A stretch of DNA of 64,000 nucleotides from Actinomadura darangshiensis (GCF_004349235.1 NZ_SMKY01000011.1:1-64000); one strand, 5' to 3'; positions 17,545 through 27,063 are shown, counted from the first letter of the stretch. Made by a program: numbers and translations. Notes: a model not told the origin generated them from the sequence alone.

Positions 17545-18660
17545 TCAGGCCATGAGGGGCAAGCGGACCTCGAAGCGGCAGCCGGGGCCGTCGTTGGCGA
17601 CGCCGATCCGGCCGGCGTGGGCCTCCACGATGCCGCGGGCGATGGCGAGGCCGAGGCCGGCGCCGCCGCCCGGGGTGCGGGCCGCCTCACCGCGGAACGC
17701 CACGTCGAACACCCGCGGCAGGTCGCCCTCGGGGATGCCGCCGCACGCGTCCGCCACCGTCACCCGCGCCTCGCCGCCGCGGACCTCGCCGATGATCTCG
17801 ACCGAGCCGTCGCCCGGCGTGTGCCGGATCGCGTTCACCACGAGGTTGCGCAGCGCGCGGCCCAGCTCGCCCGCGTCCACCTGGACGGGCAGCCCCTCCC
17901 GGACGTCGCCGCGCAGCCGGACGCCCTTGGCGCGGGCCAGGGCCTCGGCGCCCGCGACCGCCTCCTCGACCAGGTCCGCGAGGCCGACGCGCTGCCGGGA
18001 CAGCCGCAGCGCCCCCGCATGGATGCGGGACAGCTCGAACAGGTCGTCCACCATCTCCGTCAGCCGCTCCACCTCGACGCGGATGCGGCCGTGGTAGCGG
18101 TGGATCGTCTCCTCGTCGGCGACGACCTCGTCCTCCAGCGCCTCGGCCATCGCGCGGAGCCCGGCCAGCGGGGTGCGCAGGTCGTGGCTCACCCAGGCGA
18201 CCAGCTCGCGGCGGCTCGTTTCGAGGGCCTGCTCGCGCTCGTGGGACGCGGCCAGCCGGTCATAGGCGGCCTCCAGCTCGCGCGACAGCTCCGCCAGCTC
18301 GGCCGGGAGGTGCGCGGCCGGGCGGCGGAACTCGTCCGCCCGGACGGCCTCCACGAGCGTCCGGTTCGCGGCCGCCAGGCGGCGGCCGAGCAGCACCGAC
18401 ACCGCCATCGCGACCAGCCCGGCGGACGTCACCACGGCGAGCACGACGGACCGGTCATGGTCGTTCAGCAGCATCAGATACGAGATCACGAGGATGCCGG
18501 AGATCGTCGCCAGCACCGTCGCCGCCCCGACGACGATCAGCTGCGTGCCGACCGAGCGCCCGCGCAGCCCGTGCAGGACGGCGAGGGCCGCGCCCGCGAC
18601 GACGAGCGCGGCCAGCGCCGCGTAGAAGACGACCCAGAGCAGGTCCTCGAAGGGGATCAT
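17545..18660 (-). CDS. Membrane sensor histidine kinase
   Basis: This 371-residue kinase has two or three N-terminal transmembrane segments (residues about 5-90) and almost no extracytoplasmic domain, so it may sense membrane or intracellular signals. A coiled segment leads to the H-box WVSHDLRTPLAGLRAM, an N-box in LRNLVVNAIRHTPGDG, and G-boxes in DACGGIPEGDL and GGGAGLGLAI. It should phosphorylate the response regulator encoded just upstream; the ATG overlaps that gene's stop codon by one base (TGATG). Targets are unknown. Confidence 0.92.
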   Translation of the reverse strand: MIPFEDLLWVVFYAALAALVVAGAALAVLHGLRGRSVGTQLIVVGAATVLATISGILVISYLMLLNDHDRSVVLAVVTSAGLVAMAVSVLLGRRLAAANRTLVEAVRADEFRRPAAHLPAELAELSRELEAAYDRLAASHEREQALETSRRELVAWVSHDLRTPLAGLRAMAEALEDEVVADEETIHRYHGRIRVEVERLTEMVDDLFELSRIHAGALRLSRQRVGLADLVEEAVAGAEALARAKGVRLRGDVREGLPVQVDAGELGRALRNLVVNAIRHTPGDGSVEIIGEVRGGEARVTVADACGGIPEGDLPRVFDVAFRGEAARTPGGGAGLGLAIARGIVEAHAGRIGVANDGPGCRFEVRLPLMA

Positions 18661-19373
18661 CAGTCGTTCCCGGCGGGCTCGTAGCGGTATCCGACGCCCC
18701 ACACGGTGACGATCCGGCGCGGCGCGGTCGGGTCGTCCTCGATCTTCTCGCGCAGCCGCCGGACGTGCACGGTCACCGTGGAGGAGTCGCCGAACGTCCA
18801 ATCCCAGACGCGTTCGAGCAGCTCGTCGCGGGTGAACGCCTGCCGGGGATGGCGCAGCAGGAACGCCAGGAGGTCGAACTCCCGGGACGTGAGCGCGAGC
18901 CGGTCGCCGTCCAGCCCGGCCTCGTGCGCGCTGACGTCCACGACCAGGCCGCCGTCCCGCAGCGGCCCGGACGGGCCCGTCGGAACCAGCGCCCCGCGCG
19001 CCCGGCGCAGCACCGACCGGACGCGCAGCGCCAGCTCGCGCGGGCTGAACGGCTTGGTCACGTAGTCGTCGGCGCCGGTCTCCAGCCCGACGAGCCGGTC
19101 GGTCTCCGCGCCGAGCGCCGTCAGCATCACGATCGGGACGGTCGAGGTCTCGCGGAGCCGCCGGCACACCTCCAGGCCGTCCATCCCGGGCAGCATCAGG
19201 TCCAGGACGACGAGGTCCGGCGGACGGTCGCGGGCCGCGCGGAGGGCGGTCCGGCCGTCCGCGACGCACACGACGTCGTGCCCGTCGCGGGCCAGGTAGC
19301 GGGCGACGACCTCGGCCACCGTCGGATCGTCGTCGACCACCAGGACGCGGCCGGCATGCGTCACGGAGTTCAC
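18660..19373 (-). CDS. OmpR/PhoB-type response regulator
   Basis: The 237-residue protein has a receiver domain (VLVVDDDPTVAEVVARYL, phospho-acceptor Asp in LVVLDLMLPGMDG, and the TKP Lys in DDYVTKPFSP). A winged-helix DNA-binding domain follows (LTSREFDLLAFLLRHP through VWGVGYRYEP). It is cotranscribed with the downstream histidine kinase. A GTG at 19373 lies 7 bases after TAGCGT, so a leaderless start is likely; a GTG at 19364 after a G-rich run is the alternative. Confidence 0.93.
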   Translation of the reverse strand: MNSVTHAGRVLVVDDDPTVAEVVARYLARDGHDVVCVADGRTALRAARDRPPDLVVLDLMLPGMDGLEVCRRLRETSTVPIVMLTALGAETDRLVGLETGADDYVTKPFSPRELALRVRSVLRRARGALVPTGPSGPLRDGGLVVDVSAHEAGLDGDRLALTSREFDLLAFLLRHPRQAFTRDELLERVWDWTFGDSSTVTVHVRRLREKIEDDPTAPRRIVTVWGVGYRYEPAGND

Positions 19374-19380
19374 CCCCCTC

Positions 19381-19386
19381 ACGCTA
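19381..19386 (-). promoter_or_regulatory. -10 element for the two-component operon
   Basis: TAGCGT on the minus strand, 7 bases before the GTG at 19373. Confidence 0.45.
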
Positions 19387-19511
19387 CGGCGCGGACGCCG
19401 TGGGCACCGCGTCCGTCATCACCTCGTAAGAACCGGGCGCGGTGAGAACCGGGCGCGGCGCATCGCCCCGGTCGGCCTGCGCAACCGGACGATCGTCGCT
19501 TTAATGGCACG

Positions 19512-20183
19512 ATGGCACAAACACGTACCGCGACCTCCGCCGGCGGGGTCATCATGCTCATCCTGTTCGGCGGCGCGGTGGCCACGGCCGTCGGGGCGGT
19601 CTGGACGTTCGCCACGTTCGTGCTGGGTTACGGAACGGCCTTCTTCTACGCCCTGGAGTGCCTGGCCGTCGGCTTCTTCACCGCGATCGGCCTCATGCTG
19701 ACCCGGCCGCGCGGCCCGGCCGCCCCGATCGTCGCGGTGATCTCCGGGTTCGTCGCCCTGTACGTCGGCACCCGCCTCGGCGTGCTCCTCTACACGCTGA
19801 CCCATGGCGGGATTCCCGGCGGCCGCTTCCTCACCGAGGTGGTGAAGCCGCACTTCGCCTGGCAGGACCTGCTGGCGCCGCTCGCCGCCGGCGCCATCGC
19901 CGGGCTGCGGGTCCTGATGGTCACGAGCAGTCTCGCGCCCCGGCAGCCGGGCGGCGCGGCGTTCCCCCCGCCGGGCGGCGCCGGGTACGGTCAGCCCTAC
20001 CAGCCCGGTCCCGGCCAGTTCCCTGCCCCGGGCCAGCCCCCGTACCCTGGCCAGCCTCCGTACGCCGGCCAGCCGCCCTACCCGGGCCAGCCGCCAGGCC
20101 CCTACCAGCCGCCGTCCGGGCCGGGTCAGGGTCCGCCCCTGGGAGGCCCTCAGGGTGCCCCTCCGCCGAACGGCGGGTTCTAG
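19512..20183 (+). CDS. Membrane protein with proline-glutamine-rich C-terminal tail
   Basis: The 223-residue protein has four likely transmembrane helices in residues about 12-145. A low-complexity tail of about 75 residues follows, built of PGQPPY/PYPGQPP-type repeats with Tyr. Such tails occur on actinobacterial membrane proteins and may mediate clustering or protein contacts. No enzymatic motif is visible. The ATG at 19512 lacks a ribosome binding site and sits shortly after an AT-rich TTTAAT, again suggesting a leaderless or short-leader mRNA. Function unknown. Confidence 0.65.
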   Translation: MAQTRTATSAGGVIMLILFGGAVATAVGAVWTFATFVLGYGTAFFYALECLAVGFFTAIGLMLTRPRGPAAPIVAVISGFVALYVGTRLGVLLYTLTHGGIPGGRFLTEVVKPHFAWQDLLAPLAAGAIAGLRVLMVTSSLAPRQPGGAAFPPPGGAGYGQPYQPGPGQFPAPGQPPYPGQPPYAGQPPYPGQPPGPYQPPSGPGQGPPLGGPQGAPPPNGGF

Positions 20184-20199
20184 GTCGTCCCCGAGGCTG

Positions 20200-20228
20200 A
20201 TGACCGCCGCGGGACGAACGCATACGGT
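20200..20228 (+). promoter_or_regulatory. Promoter of the 56-residue membrane protein gene
   Basis: ATGACC (20200-20205, close to TTGACC) and TACGGT (20223-20228) are 17 bases apart. The ATG at 20235 is 6 bases after the -10 element. Confidence 0.5.
20223..20228 (+). promoter_or_regulatory. -10 element TACGGT
   Basis: This is the -10 hexamer of the promoter entered at 20200-20228, listed so that the leaderless spacing (6 bases to the ATG) can be compared with the other genes. Confidence 0.45.
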
Positions 20229-20234
20229 GGGGTC

Positions 20235-20405
20235 ATGGGTAAGACGATTCTGACCGTCCTCGGCGTGATCCTCGCGGTCTGGCTGCTGTTCACCATCGTC
20301 GGCGCGATCTTCGCGATGCTGAAGTTCTTCTTCTTCATCGGACTCGTCGCCGTCGTGGTGGTACTCGCCGTGACCGCCGTGTCCAAGATGTCGAAAAGCC
20401 ACTAG
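20235..20405 (+). CDS. Small 56-residue two-helix membrane protein
   Basis: The frame reads MGKTILTVLGVILAVWLLFT and continues through IVGAIFAMLKFFFFIGLVAV to a charged end SKMSKSH. It has two hydrophobic helices separated by a short turn containing a lysine. A promoter with good spacing precedes it and it fills the gap between two annotated genes, so it is likely real even though short. Possible roles (membrane-stress peptide, transporter subunit) are guesses. Confidence 0.6.
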   Translation: MGKTILTVLGVILAVWLLFTIVGAIFAMLKFFFFIGLVAVVVVLAVTAVSKMSKSH

Positions 20406-20491
20406 CCAAGCGGCCGATTCCCTTGCCGCGATGTCGCCGGTGACCGCATGATGCCGGAACAACCAGGCGGTCATCGGCGAAGGGGCCCATC

Positions 20492-22057
20492 GTGCCAGGT
20501 CTTGACGAAGTGCTGCGCGAGCGCGCGCTGGCGAATCCCGACCGCGTCGCGTTCATCGCGGGCGACAGAGAGATCTCCTACGGCGACTTCGACCGCCGCG
20601 CCGACCGGGTCGGCGCGGCCCTCGCCGCCGCCGGGGTAGGGCCCGGCGACCGGGTCGCGATCCTCGACAAGAACTCCCTCGAATACGCCGAGCTGCTCTT
20701 CGGCGCCGCCCGGATCGGTGCCGCGCAGGTCCCGGTGAACTACCGGCTCGCGCCCGACGAGGTCGCCTACATCGTCAACAACGCGCAGGCGAAGGTCTTC
20801 GTCGTCGGCCCCGAGTTCGTCCCCGTCCTGGACGCGATCGCCGGCAAGCTCGAACACACCACCCGCACCGTCGTCATCGACGGCGCCGACGGCGCCCAGG
20901 ACGGCGCCCGCCAGGACTATGCCGCCTGGATCGACGCGGCCCCCGCCACCCCGCCCGCCTACGCGGTCGACACCGCGGACGTGTTCGTCCAGCTCTACTC
21001 GTCCGGCACCACGGGCCTGCCCAAGGGCGTGATGCTGACGCACGACAACTTCCTCGCCGCCCTGGCGGTCACCAACGACGTCTGGGACATCGAGGAGTCG
21101 TCCGTCCTGATGATCGCGATGCCGATGTACCACGTGGCCGGCAACGTACTCACCGTCTCCACCATCTACAACGGCCTGACCGGCGTCATCACGCGCGAGC
21201 CCGACCCGACCGCCATCGCGCGGGGCATCGAGCGGCACCGCGTCACGCACATCTTCCTCGTCCCGGTGCTGCTGCAGTTCATGCAGCTGATCCCGGAGGT
21301 CGGCGCCTGCGACCTGTCCAGCCTCAAGCTGCTGCTGTACGGCGCGTCCCCGATCAGCGAGGACGTCCTGCGCGGTGCCATGGCGATGCTGCCGGGCACC
21401 GAGTTCATGCAGGTGTACGGCCTGACGGAGGTCACCGGCGCGATCACGATGCTGCCCGCCGCCGACCACGACCCCGACGGACCGAACACCCGTCGGCTGC
21501 GCAGCGCCGGCCTCGCGAACGCCACCACGACACTCAAGATCGTCGATCCGGCCACGCAGGAGGAGGTCCCGGCGGGCCAGGTCGGCGAGATCCTCTGCCG
21601 GACGCCGCAGAACATGAAGGGCTACTGGGGCATGCCCGAGGCGACGGCGACCGCCCTGTCGGAGGACAACTGGTTCCGCACGGGCGACGCCGGCTACCTC
21701 GACGAGGACGGCTACCTCTTCATCCACGACCGCGTCAAAGACATGATCATCTCCGGCGGCGAGAACATCTACCCCGCCGAGGTCGAGAACGTCCTGATGA
21801 GCCACCCGGACGTCGCCGACTGCGCCGTCATCGGCGTCCCGGACGAGAAGTGGGGCGAGACCCCGAAGGCCATCGTCGTGGCGTCAGACGCCATCACCGA
21901 CCAGGACATCATCGACTACTGCCGCGACCGCCTCGCCCACTTCAAGTGCCCCACGTCAGTGGAACGCCGCACCGAAATCCCCCGGAACCCCACCGGCAAG
22001 ATCCTCAAGCGCGACCTCCGCGCCCCCTACTGGCAGGGCAAGGACAGAGCGGTCTAG
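20492..22057 (+). CDS. Acyl-CoA synthetase (FadD-like, ANL superfamily)
   Basis: A 521-residue adenylate-forming enzyme. The P-loop is YSSGTTGLPKGVMLTH (about residues 169-184). LYGASPIS and QVYGLTEVTGA follow, then the hinge region WFRTGDAGYLDEDGYLFIHD and the C-terminal catalytic Lys in NPTGKILKRDLR. It should activate a fatty or aromatic acid as acyl-AMP and transfer it to CoA. The sequence resembles actinobacterial long-chain-fatty-acid CoA ligases; the exact chain length cannot be told. GTG start after an AAGGGG site. It stands alone and converges on the secreted nuclease-like gene. Confidence 0.9.
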   Translation: MPGLDEVLRERALANPDRVAFIAGDREISYGDFDRRADRVGAALAAAGVGPGDRVAILDKNSLEYAELLFGAARIGAAQVPVNYRLAPDEVAYIVNNAQAKVFVVGPEFVPVLDAIAGKLEHTTRTVVIDGADGAQDGARQDYAAWIDAAPATPPAYAVDTADVFVQLYSSGTTGLPKGVMLTHDNFLAALAVTNDVWDIEESSVLMIAMPMYHVAGNVLTVSTIYNGLTGVITREPDPTAIARGIERHRVTHIFLVPVLLQFMQLIPEVGACDLSSLKLLLYGASPISEDVLRGAMAMLPGTEFMQVYGLTEVTGAITMLPAADHDPDGPNTRRLRSAGLANATTTLKIVDPATQEEVPAGQVGEILCRTPQNMKGYWGMPEATATALSEDNWFRTGDAGYLDEDGYLFIHDRVKDMIISGGENIYPAEVENVLMSHPDVADCAVIGVPDEKWGETPKAIVVASDAITDQDIIDYCRDRLAHFKCPTSVERRTEIPRNPTGKILKRDLRAPYWQGKDRAV

Positions 22058-22061
22058 CCGG

Positions 22062-22943
22062 CTACCGGTACCGGACCACCGCGGAAAGGGGGCGGTGGTC
22101 CGAGGTCTTGGTGCGGGCGGTGGGGACGCTGCAGGAGACGGACGCCGACCTGGTGATGAACAGGTAGTCGGTCTTGCCGATCGCGGTGCCCTGCCAGCTC
22201 TGCCGCGTCTTCGCGCCCGTCCTGGACGAGCCGGTCTGGTCGCATTCCGCGTAGGCCTTGTAGAGCGGGTCGAGCGCCGCGCTCTCCGGGCGGTCGGCGA
22301 GGTCACCGCCGACGAGGACGCGGCCGGTGCCGGCGAGGGTCGTGAGCGCGCCGGCCTCCTTGCGGCGCCACGCGGCGTCCTCGGACGTGCTGAGCTGCGT
22401 GACGCACACGCGGGTCGCCCACGACGGGACCTCGCCGCACAGGGCGATCCGCGTCCGGCCGGCGGGTGCGGGGAGCTTGGTCTGCTCGTGCTGGACGAGC
22501 GGCGCGTCGGTGCCGATGGCGACGCCCACGCGGCCCTGCCCGTGGGAGCACGCCGCGCCGCCCGGAGACGGGGCGAACGCCCAGCTCCACCGGCCGAGCG
22601 TCTTCTTGAAGGTGCGCACCTGGCCCTCGCAGACCTCCTGGAGGAGGACGGCGTCGGTGCTGACCGTCCGTCCGCCGACCTCGGTCGCGCCCATCCGCTG
22701 GACGATCTCCTTCGCGAGCTCGGCGGGGGCGGCGCCGGACGGGCAGCCGGGGCCGCCGCACACGTTCCAGCTCATCGCGTTGATCGTCACGGCGGCGGGG
22801 CGGGGGGCGTCCGCACCGTCGGCGTGGGCGGGGCCTCCGCCGCCGGGAAGGCCCTCGATGCTGGCACCGGTGGCCGCGGCGGCGACGACCGCGGCGGCCG
22901 CACAGACCGAGAGGAGGGGAATCAGGGCGCGGGGGGATCGCAC
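22062..22943 (-). CDS. Secreted endonuclease/exonuclease/phosphatase-family protein
   Basis: The 293-residue protein begins with a Sec signal peptide (residues about 1-40, hydrophobic core LIPLLSVCAAAAVVAAAAT). The mature domain matches the EEP fold: INAMSWNVCGG (metal-site Asn), VLLQEVCEG (metal-site Glu), LVGGDLADRPES (D-N-like segment) and KTSDHRPLSAVVR (catalytic SDH). The central Asn of the usual GDxN is replaced (GDLADRPES), so activity may differ. Eight or more cysteines suggest disulfides outside the cell. Substrate (DNA, RNA, phospholipid or inositol phosphate) unknown. GTG start with GGAG upstream. Confidence 0.8.
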   Translation of the reverse strand: MRSPRALIPLLSVCAAAAVVAAAATGASIEGLPGGGGPAHADGADAPRPAAVTINAMSWNVCGGPGCPSGAAPAELAKEIVQRMGATEVGGRTVSTDAVLLQEVCEGQVRTFKKTLGRWSWAFAPSPGGAACSHGQGRVGVAIGTDAPLVQHEQTKLPAPAGRTRIALCGEVPSWATRVCVTQLSTSEDAAWRRKEAGALTTLAGTGRVLVGGDLADRPESAALDPLYKAYAECDQTGSSRTGAKTRQSWQGTAIGKTDYLFITRSASVSCSVPTARTKTSDHRPLSAVVRYR

Positions 22944-23073
22944 ACATTCTCCAGATTGGGGGTATCTGCGGGGTGATGCCGGAATCCCACCACATCAAGA
23001 TCGCATTCGCCAGCGGTTCACGACCACACGGTCACCCAGCGCAGAAGAATTTACCCGGACAAGGCGGAGCGGA

Positions 23074-23095
23074 CCCGGCGGATGATTCCGCCGGG
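23074..23095 (-). terminator. Hairpin after the EF-Tu paralog gene
   Basis: CCCGGCGGA and TCCGCCGGG form a perfect 9-bp stem with a TGAT loop just downstream of the stop at 23108. Confidence 0.65.
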
Positions 23096-23107
23096 CCCGC
23101 CCGGGAC

Positions 23108-24289
23108 CTAGTCGAGCAGCGCCGTGACCGTCCCGGCGCCGACCGTGCGCCCGCCCTCGCGTATGGCGAAGCCGAGGCCCTCGGTCATCGCGACCGGCTT
23201 GCCGAGCTCGACCGCCATCTCGACGGAGTCGCCCGGCAGCGCCATGCCGCCCTCACCGAGGTCGATGCCGCCGACCACGTCCGTCGTCCGGAAGTGGAAC
23301 TGCGGCCGGTACCCATGGAAGAACGGCCTGCTCCGGCCGCCCTCGTCGGCGGTCAGCACCCGGACCCGCGCCCGGAACCGCAGATGCGGCCGGATCGCGC
23401 CCGGCGCGCTCACCACCTGGCCGCGCCGCACCTGGTCCCGCTTGACGCCGCGCAGCAGCATGGCCGTGTTGTCACCGGCCTCCGCGTGGTCCATCGACTG
23501 CCCGAACGTCTCCAGCCCCGTCGCGACGGAGCCGAACGTGTCGCCGAGCCCGACGACCTCCACGGCGTCCCCGAGCCGGACCGCGCCCTGCGCCACGACC
23601 CCGGTCACGACCGTCCCGCGCCCGGTGATCGTGAGCACGCTCTCGACCGGCATCAGGAACGGCCTGTCGAGCACCCGCCGCGGGACGGGCACGTACCCGT
23701 CGATCGCGTCGAGCAGGTCGGCGATCCGGGCCGTCCAGTACGGGTCGCCCTCCAGCGCCCGCAGGCCGGACACCCGCACGATCGGCACCTCCTCCCCCGG
23801 GAACCCGTACTCGGTGAGCAGGTCCCTGACCTCCAGCTCGACGAGGTCGAGGAGCTCGGTGTCCTCGACCATGTCGGCCTTGTTCAGCGCGACCACGATG
23901 TGCCCGACGCCGACCTGCCGCGCCAGCACGATGTGCTCGCGCGTCTGCGGCATGGCCCCGTCCTGCGCCGACACGACGAGAACGGCCCCGTCCACCTGCG
24001 CGGCACCCGAGATCATGTTCTTCACGTAGTCGGCATGGCCGGGCATGTCGACGTGGGCGTAGTGCCTGGTCGCGGTCGCGTACTGGACGTGCGCGACGTT
24101 GATCGTGATGCCGCGGTCGCGCTCCTCGGGGGCGCGGTCGATCCGCTCGAACGGCACCGGGGACGCCAGCCCGCGGTCGGCGAGCACCTTCGTGATCGCC
24201 GCGGTCAGCGTCGTCTTGCCGTGGTCGACGTGCCCCATCGTCCCGATGTTGAGGTGGGGCTTGTCGCGCTCGTAGAGCTGCTTGGCCAT
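23108..24289 (-). CDS. tuf: Divergent elongation factor Tu paralog
   Basis: A 393-residue EF-Tu with all three domains. P-loop GHVDHGKT (19-26), switch [14 protein letters not shown]3 as DMPGH (81-85) where typical EF-Tu has DCPGH, NKAD (136-139), and SGL (174-176) where most have SAL. Domain II keeps [10 protein letters not shown] but is followed by VVAQG instead of the usual RIERG-like run. No rpsL/rpsG/fusA genes are nearby, so this is not the main tuf. It resembles the extra EF-Tu3 of some Streptomyces, thought to act under stress or against EF-Tu-targeting antibiotics. A long structured leader precedes it. The ATG at 24289 gives the normal [20 protein letters not shown] start. Confidence 0.92.
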   Translation of the reverse strand: MAKQLYERDKPHLNIGTMGHVDHGKTTLTAAITKVLADRGLASPVPFERIDRAPEERDRGITINVAHVQYATATRHYAHVDMPGHADYVKNMISGAAQVDGAVLVVSAQDGAMPQTREHIVLARQVGVGHIVVALNKADMVEDTELLDLVELEVRDLLTEYGFPGEEVPIVRVSGLRALEGDPYWTARIADLLDAIDGYVPVPRRVLDRPFLMPVESVLTITGRGTVVTGVVAQGAVRLGDAVEVVGLGDTFGSVATGLETFGQSMDHAEAGDNTAMLLRGVKRDQVRRGQVVSAPGAIRPHLRFRARVRVLTADEGGRSRPFFHGYRPQFHFRTTDVVGGIDLGEGGMALPGDSVEMAVELGKPVAMTEGLGFAIREGGRTVGAGTVTALLD

Positions 24290-24317
24290 CGGCCTTGTCC
24301 TCACTGGTGGATCCGGT

Positions 24318-24356
24318 GAGAACCATGCGCTGGTCCACCCCCCTCCGCTGGTTCTC
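24318..24356 (-). promoter_or_regulatory. Inverted repeat in the EF-Tu paralog leader
   Basis: GAGAACCA (24318-24325) and TGGTTCTC (24349-24356) are perfect 8-bp arms separated by 23 bases, 29 bases before the ATG. It could be an operator or an attenuation stem. Confidence 0.45.
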
Positions 24357-24427
24357 CGGAAGGGACGGAGAGGGGTCAGCTTCGCAGGCCGCCGGTGGCG
24401 GCTGCGTTCGCTGCCACTGCCGAGAAG

Positions 24428-24483
24428 GCAGCCGGCACCGCGCTCAGCAGGCTGAAGCCTGCGAGCGTGCGGGTGCCGGCTGC
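24428..24483 (-). promoter_or_regulatory. Long imperfect hairpin upstream of the EF-Tu paralog
   Basis: GCAGCCGGCACC (24428-24439) pairs with GGTGCCGGCTGC (24472-24483). Nested inside, CGCTC pairs with GAGCG and CAGGCT pairs with AGCCTG around a GA. The whole forms one extended hairpin of about 23 base pairs in the gap between the MFS stop and tuf. It could terminate MFS transcription or act as an attenuator for tuf. Confidence 0.5.
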
Positions 24484-24502
24484 GAGGAACATGCTCCGGA
24501 CA

Positions 24503-25804
24503 CTACGGCCGCCCCTTGTGGAAGTCGACCGGTTTTCCGGCCCGCGCCGGCAGCCGCAGCAGGAGCAGGCCGACCAGGGCGCCGACCAGCTGGAACGAGG
24601 CGATGCCGAGCACCAGGCCGACCGGGCCGACCGCGTCGGCGGAGGCCGCGGTCAGAGCGGCACCGACGGCGGACGCGCCGATCTTGAGGCTGCCCGCGGT
24701 GGTGTTGACCTGGCCGAGCCGGTCCGGCGGCGACTCGCGCTGGCGGAGCATGAGCGTGGCCGCGAACACCGGCCCCTCGCTGATCCCGGCCGCGACGAAC
24801 GCGGCCGTCGCCCACGGCAGGGACGGCGTCACGGCGAGGGCCGCGAGCGACGCCCCGAACGCGAAGAGCCCGGCGAGCATGACCGGTTCGGCGTGCTTCG
24901 GTGTCAGCCACCGGCTGGACGCGAGCGAGCCGATCAGCGAGCCGACCGCCATCGCCACGAGCAGCCGCCCGCCCGCGCTGGGCGCCGCGCCGATGTGCTC
25001 GGCCAGCAGGACCGCCGTGACGGCGACGCCCCCGAACCCCATCCACGCGAGCGTCGTCGCCGCCGTCAGCGCCCGCAGCACCCGCCCCTCGGCGAGCACC
25101 GTCAGCCCACCCGTGATCACCGACAGCGTCCCGGCGCCCGCCCTCGCCCCCGCATCGATGGCGGGACCACCGACCGCGCCGGTGTCGGCGGTGGCCTCCA
25201 CACTGGCCGGCCCCGGGGCTGCGTCGTCCCCGCTCGCGGACGGGCGGGGGAAAGGGAGAAGCGGCAGGGTCGCTAGGCCCAGAACGCCGACGGCGACCAC
25301 GGCGGCGCCCGAATACTGGCCGCCTGCCAGCGCGGCGAGACCGGCGGCCAGGCCAGGGCCCGCGATGCCGGCCAGGTTGTAGCTGGACGCCTCCAGGCCG
25401 TACGCCCGCGAAAGCCGTCCGGCCGGGACGAAGCGCGGCAGCAGGCTGGTCAGCGCCACGACGATCGGCTCGGTGCAGCCGATCACCGCGGCGACGCACA
25501 GCGCGAGGACGAGCGGCGACCGTCCCGCCATCGTCAGCAGCAGCGCGGTCGAGGCGGCGTAGCAGGCGGCGAGGACGACGGCGATCCGGCGCGGACGCCC
25601 CACCCGGTCCAGCGCGTTCCCGATCACCGGGCCGCTCAGCACGTACGGCAGGGTCATCGCGGTCTGCAGGAAGCCGGCCGTGGCGGCGTCGCCCGTCCGC
25701 GCCTGGACGGTCAGGACCAGCGCGGTGGCGACGCCCTCCGCGGACACCCGCAGCATCGTCGCCGACGTGAGGTGGAGCGGCAGCGCCGCCGTCCTGCCGA
25801 TCAC
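24503..25804 (-). CDS. MFS transporter
   Basis: This 433-residue protein has twelve predicted helices and a poorly conserved loop (about residues 185-225) between the halves. The [15 protein letters not shown] segment is the MFS motif A between helices 2 and 3. The family includes drug and small-molecule exporters of the actinobacterial type; the substrate is unknown. A GTG at 25804 is the start, 41 bases from the divergent arginine deiminase gene. The shared gap suggests co-regulation, perhaps of arginine or citrulline transport, but this is speculative. Confidence 0.82.
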   Translation of the reverse strand: MIGRTAALPLHLTSATMLRVSAEGVATALVLTVQARTGDAATAGFLQTAMTLPYVLSGPVIGNALDRVGRPRRIAVVLAACYAASTALLLTMAGRSPLVLALCVAAVIGCTEPIVVALTSLLPRFVPAGRLSRAYGLEASSYNLAGIAGPGLAAGLAALAGGQYSGAAVVAVGVLGLATLPLLPFPRPSASGDDAAPGPASVEATADTGAVGGPAIDAGARAGAGTLSVITGGLTVLAEGRVLRALTAATTLAWMGFGGVAVTAVLLAEHIGAAPSAGGRLLVAMAVGSLIGSLASSRWLTPKHAEPVMLAGLFAFGASLAALAVTPSLPWATAAFVAAGISEGPVFAATLMLRQRESPPDRLGQVNTTAGSLKIGASAVGAALTAASADAVGPVGLVLGIASFQLVGALVGLLLLRLPARAGKPVDFHKGRP

Positions 25805-25832
25805 CCCCGAATCGTGGCATATCTCCGCCGCC

Positions 25833-25838
25833 TAGACT
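25833..25838 (+). promoter_or_regulatory. -10 element for the leaderless arcA transcript
   Basis: TAGACT lies 7 bases before the GTG at 25846 within the 41-base divergent gap. Confidence 0.5.
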
Positions 25839-25845
25839 GCGGAGG

Positions 25846-27057
25846 GTGACGGCAGCGAAGACAGCGCACGAGCACCGGGTCACCAGCGAGGTCGGACGGC
25901 TGCGGACCGTCCTGCTGCACCGTCCGGGGGCGGAGCTGAAACGGCTCACCCCGCGCAACAGCGACAAGCTGCTGTTCGACGCGATCCCGTGGGCGGGCCG
26001 GGCGCAGGAGGAGCACGACGCGTTCGCCGAGGCACTGCGCTCACGCGGCGTCGAGGTCCTGTACGTGACGGAGCTCCTCCAGGACGCCCTGGAGTACGAG
26101 GCCGCCCGCGAACAGGCGATCGCGGACGCCATCGTCGACCTCCGCCTCGGCGACCAGCTCCGCCGCGTCGTCCAGGACTACCTGCGCGACCTCGACCCGG
26201 AGAACCTCGCGCACACCCTGATCGCCGGCCTGGCGCACGAGGAGCTGAAGTCGGGGCACGGCCTCGTCTACCGCCTCATGGACCGGCTCGACTTCATCGT
26301 CGACCCGCTGCCCGGCCTGCTGTTCACCCGCGACAACAGCACCTGGATCGGCGACCGCGTGGCGGTGACCAGCCTGGCGATGGAGGCGCGCCGCCGTGAG
26401 TCGGCTCTGACCGGCCTGGTCTACGCGCACCATCCCCGTTTCGCCGGGGTGGACCCGGTGTACACGCCGTCCCTGGAACACCTTGAGGGCGGGGACGTCC
26501 TCCTGCTGCGCCCCGGAGTGATCGCCGTCGGAACCGGCGAGCGGACCACCCCCGCGGGCGTCGAGCGCCTGGCCCGCCAGGTGATCGGCGCGGGCCTGGC
26601 GCACACCGTCCTGGCCGTCCCGATCGCGCAGGAACGCGCCACGATGCACCTCGACACCGTCTGCACGATGGTCGACGTCGACACCGTCGTCATGTACCCG
26701 CCGGTGGCGCACTCCCTGACGGCCCACACCGTCACCCTGGACAACGGCGACCTGCGCGTGACCGAACCGCGCCCCTTCCTGGACGCCGCCGCCGAGGCGA
26801 TGGGCCTCGACCGCCTCAAGGTCATCGACACCGGCCTGGACCCGGTCACCGCCGAACGCGAGCAGTGGGACGACGGCAACAACACCCTCGCCGTGGCTCC
26901 CCGCCTCTGCGTCGCCTACGAGCGCAACATCGAGACGAACGCCCAGCTGGAGGCGTCGGGCATCGAGGTGATCCGCATCAGCGGCAGCGAACTGGGCACC
27001 GGCCGAGGCGGCCCCCGCTGCATGTCCTGCCCCCTCCTCCGTGACTCCCCGGCCTGA
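25846..27057 (+). CDS. arcA: Arginine deiminase
   Basis: A 403-residue guanidino-modifying enzyme that hydrolyses arginine to citrulline and ammonia. Signature segments are [29 protein letters not shown], the catalytic Glu/His region LEGGDVLLL and DTVCTMVD, and the nucleophile C392 in GPRCMSCP near the C-terminus. The arcB and arcC genes of the usual arginine deiminase pathway are not adjacent, so ATP generation through that pathway is not evident here. It converges on the hem operon, 6 bases from the hemL stop, with no strong terminator. Confidence 0.93.
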   Translation: MTAAKTAHEHRVTSEVGRLRTVLLHRPGAELKRLTPRNSDKLLFDAIPWAGRAQEEHDAFAEALRSRGVEVLYVTELLQDALEYEAAREQAIADAIVDLRLGDQLRRVVQDYLRDLDPENLAHTLIAGLAHEELKSGHGLVYRLMDRLDFIVDPLPGLLFTRDNSTWIGDRVAVTSLAMEARRRESALTGLVYAHHPRFAGVDPVYTPSLEHLEGGDVLLLRPGVIAVGTGERTTPAGVERLARQVIGAGLAHTVLAVPIAQERATMHLDTVCTMVDVDTVVMYPPVAHSLTAHTVTLDNGDLRVTEPRPFLDAAAEAMGLDRLKVIDTGLDPVTAEREQWDDGNNTLAVAPRLCVAYERNIETNAQLEASGIEVIRISGSELGTGRGGPRCMSCPLLRDSPA

Positions 27058-27063
27058 CCGGCA

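Noticed and set aside
19980-20150. Short repeats that could look like a CRISPR or tandem array
   Set aside because: They encode the PGQPPY-type protein tail in frame and lack regular spacers.
24428-24483. The long hairpin as a miniature insertion element
   Set aside because: No target duplication or second copy in the window; a leader or terminator structure is simpler.
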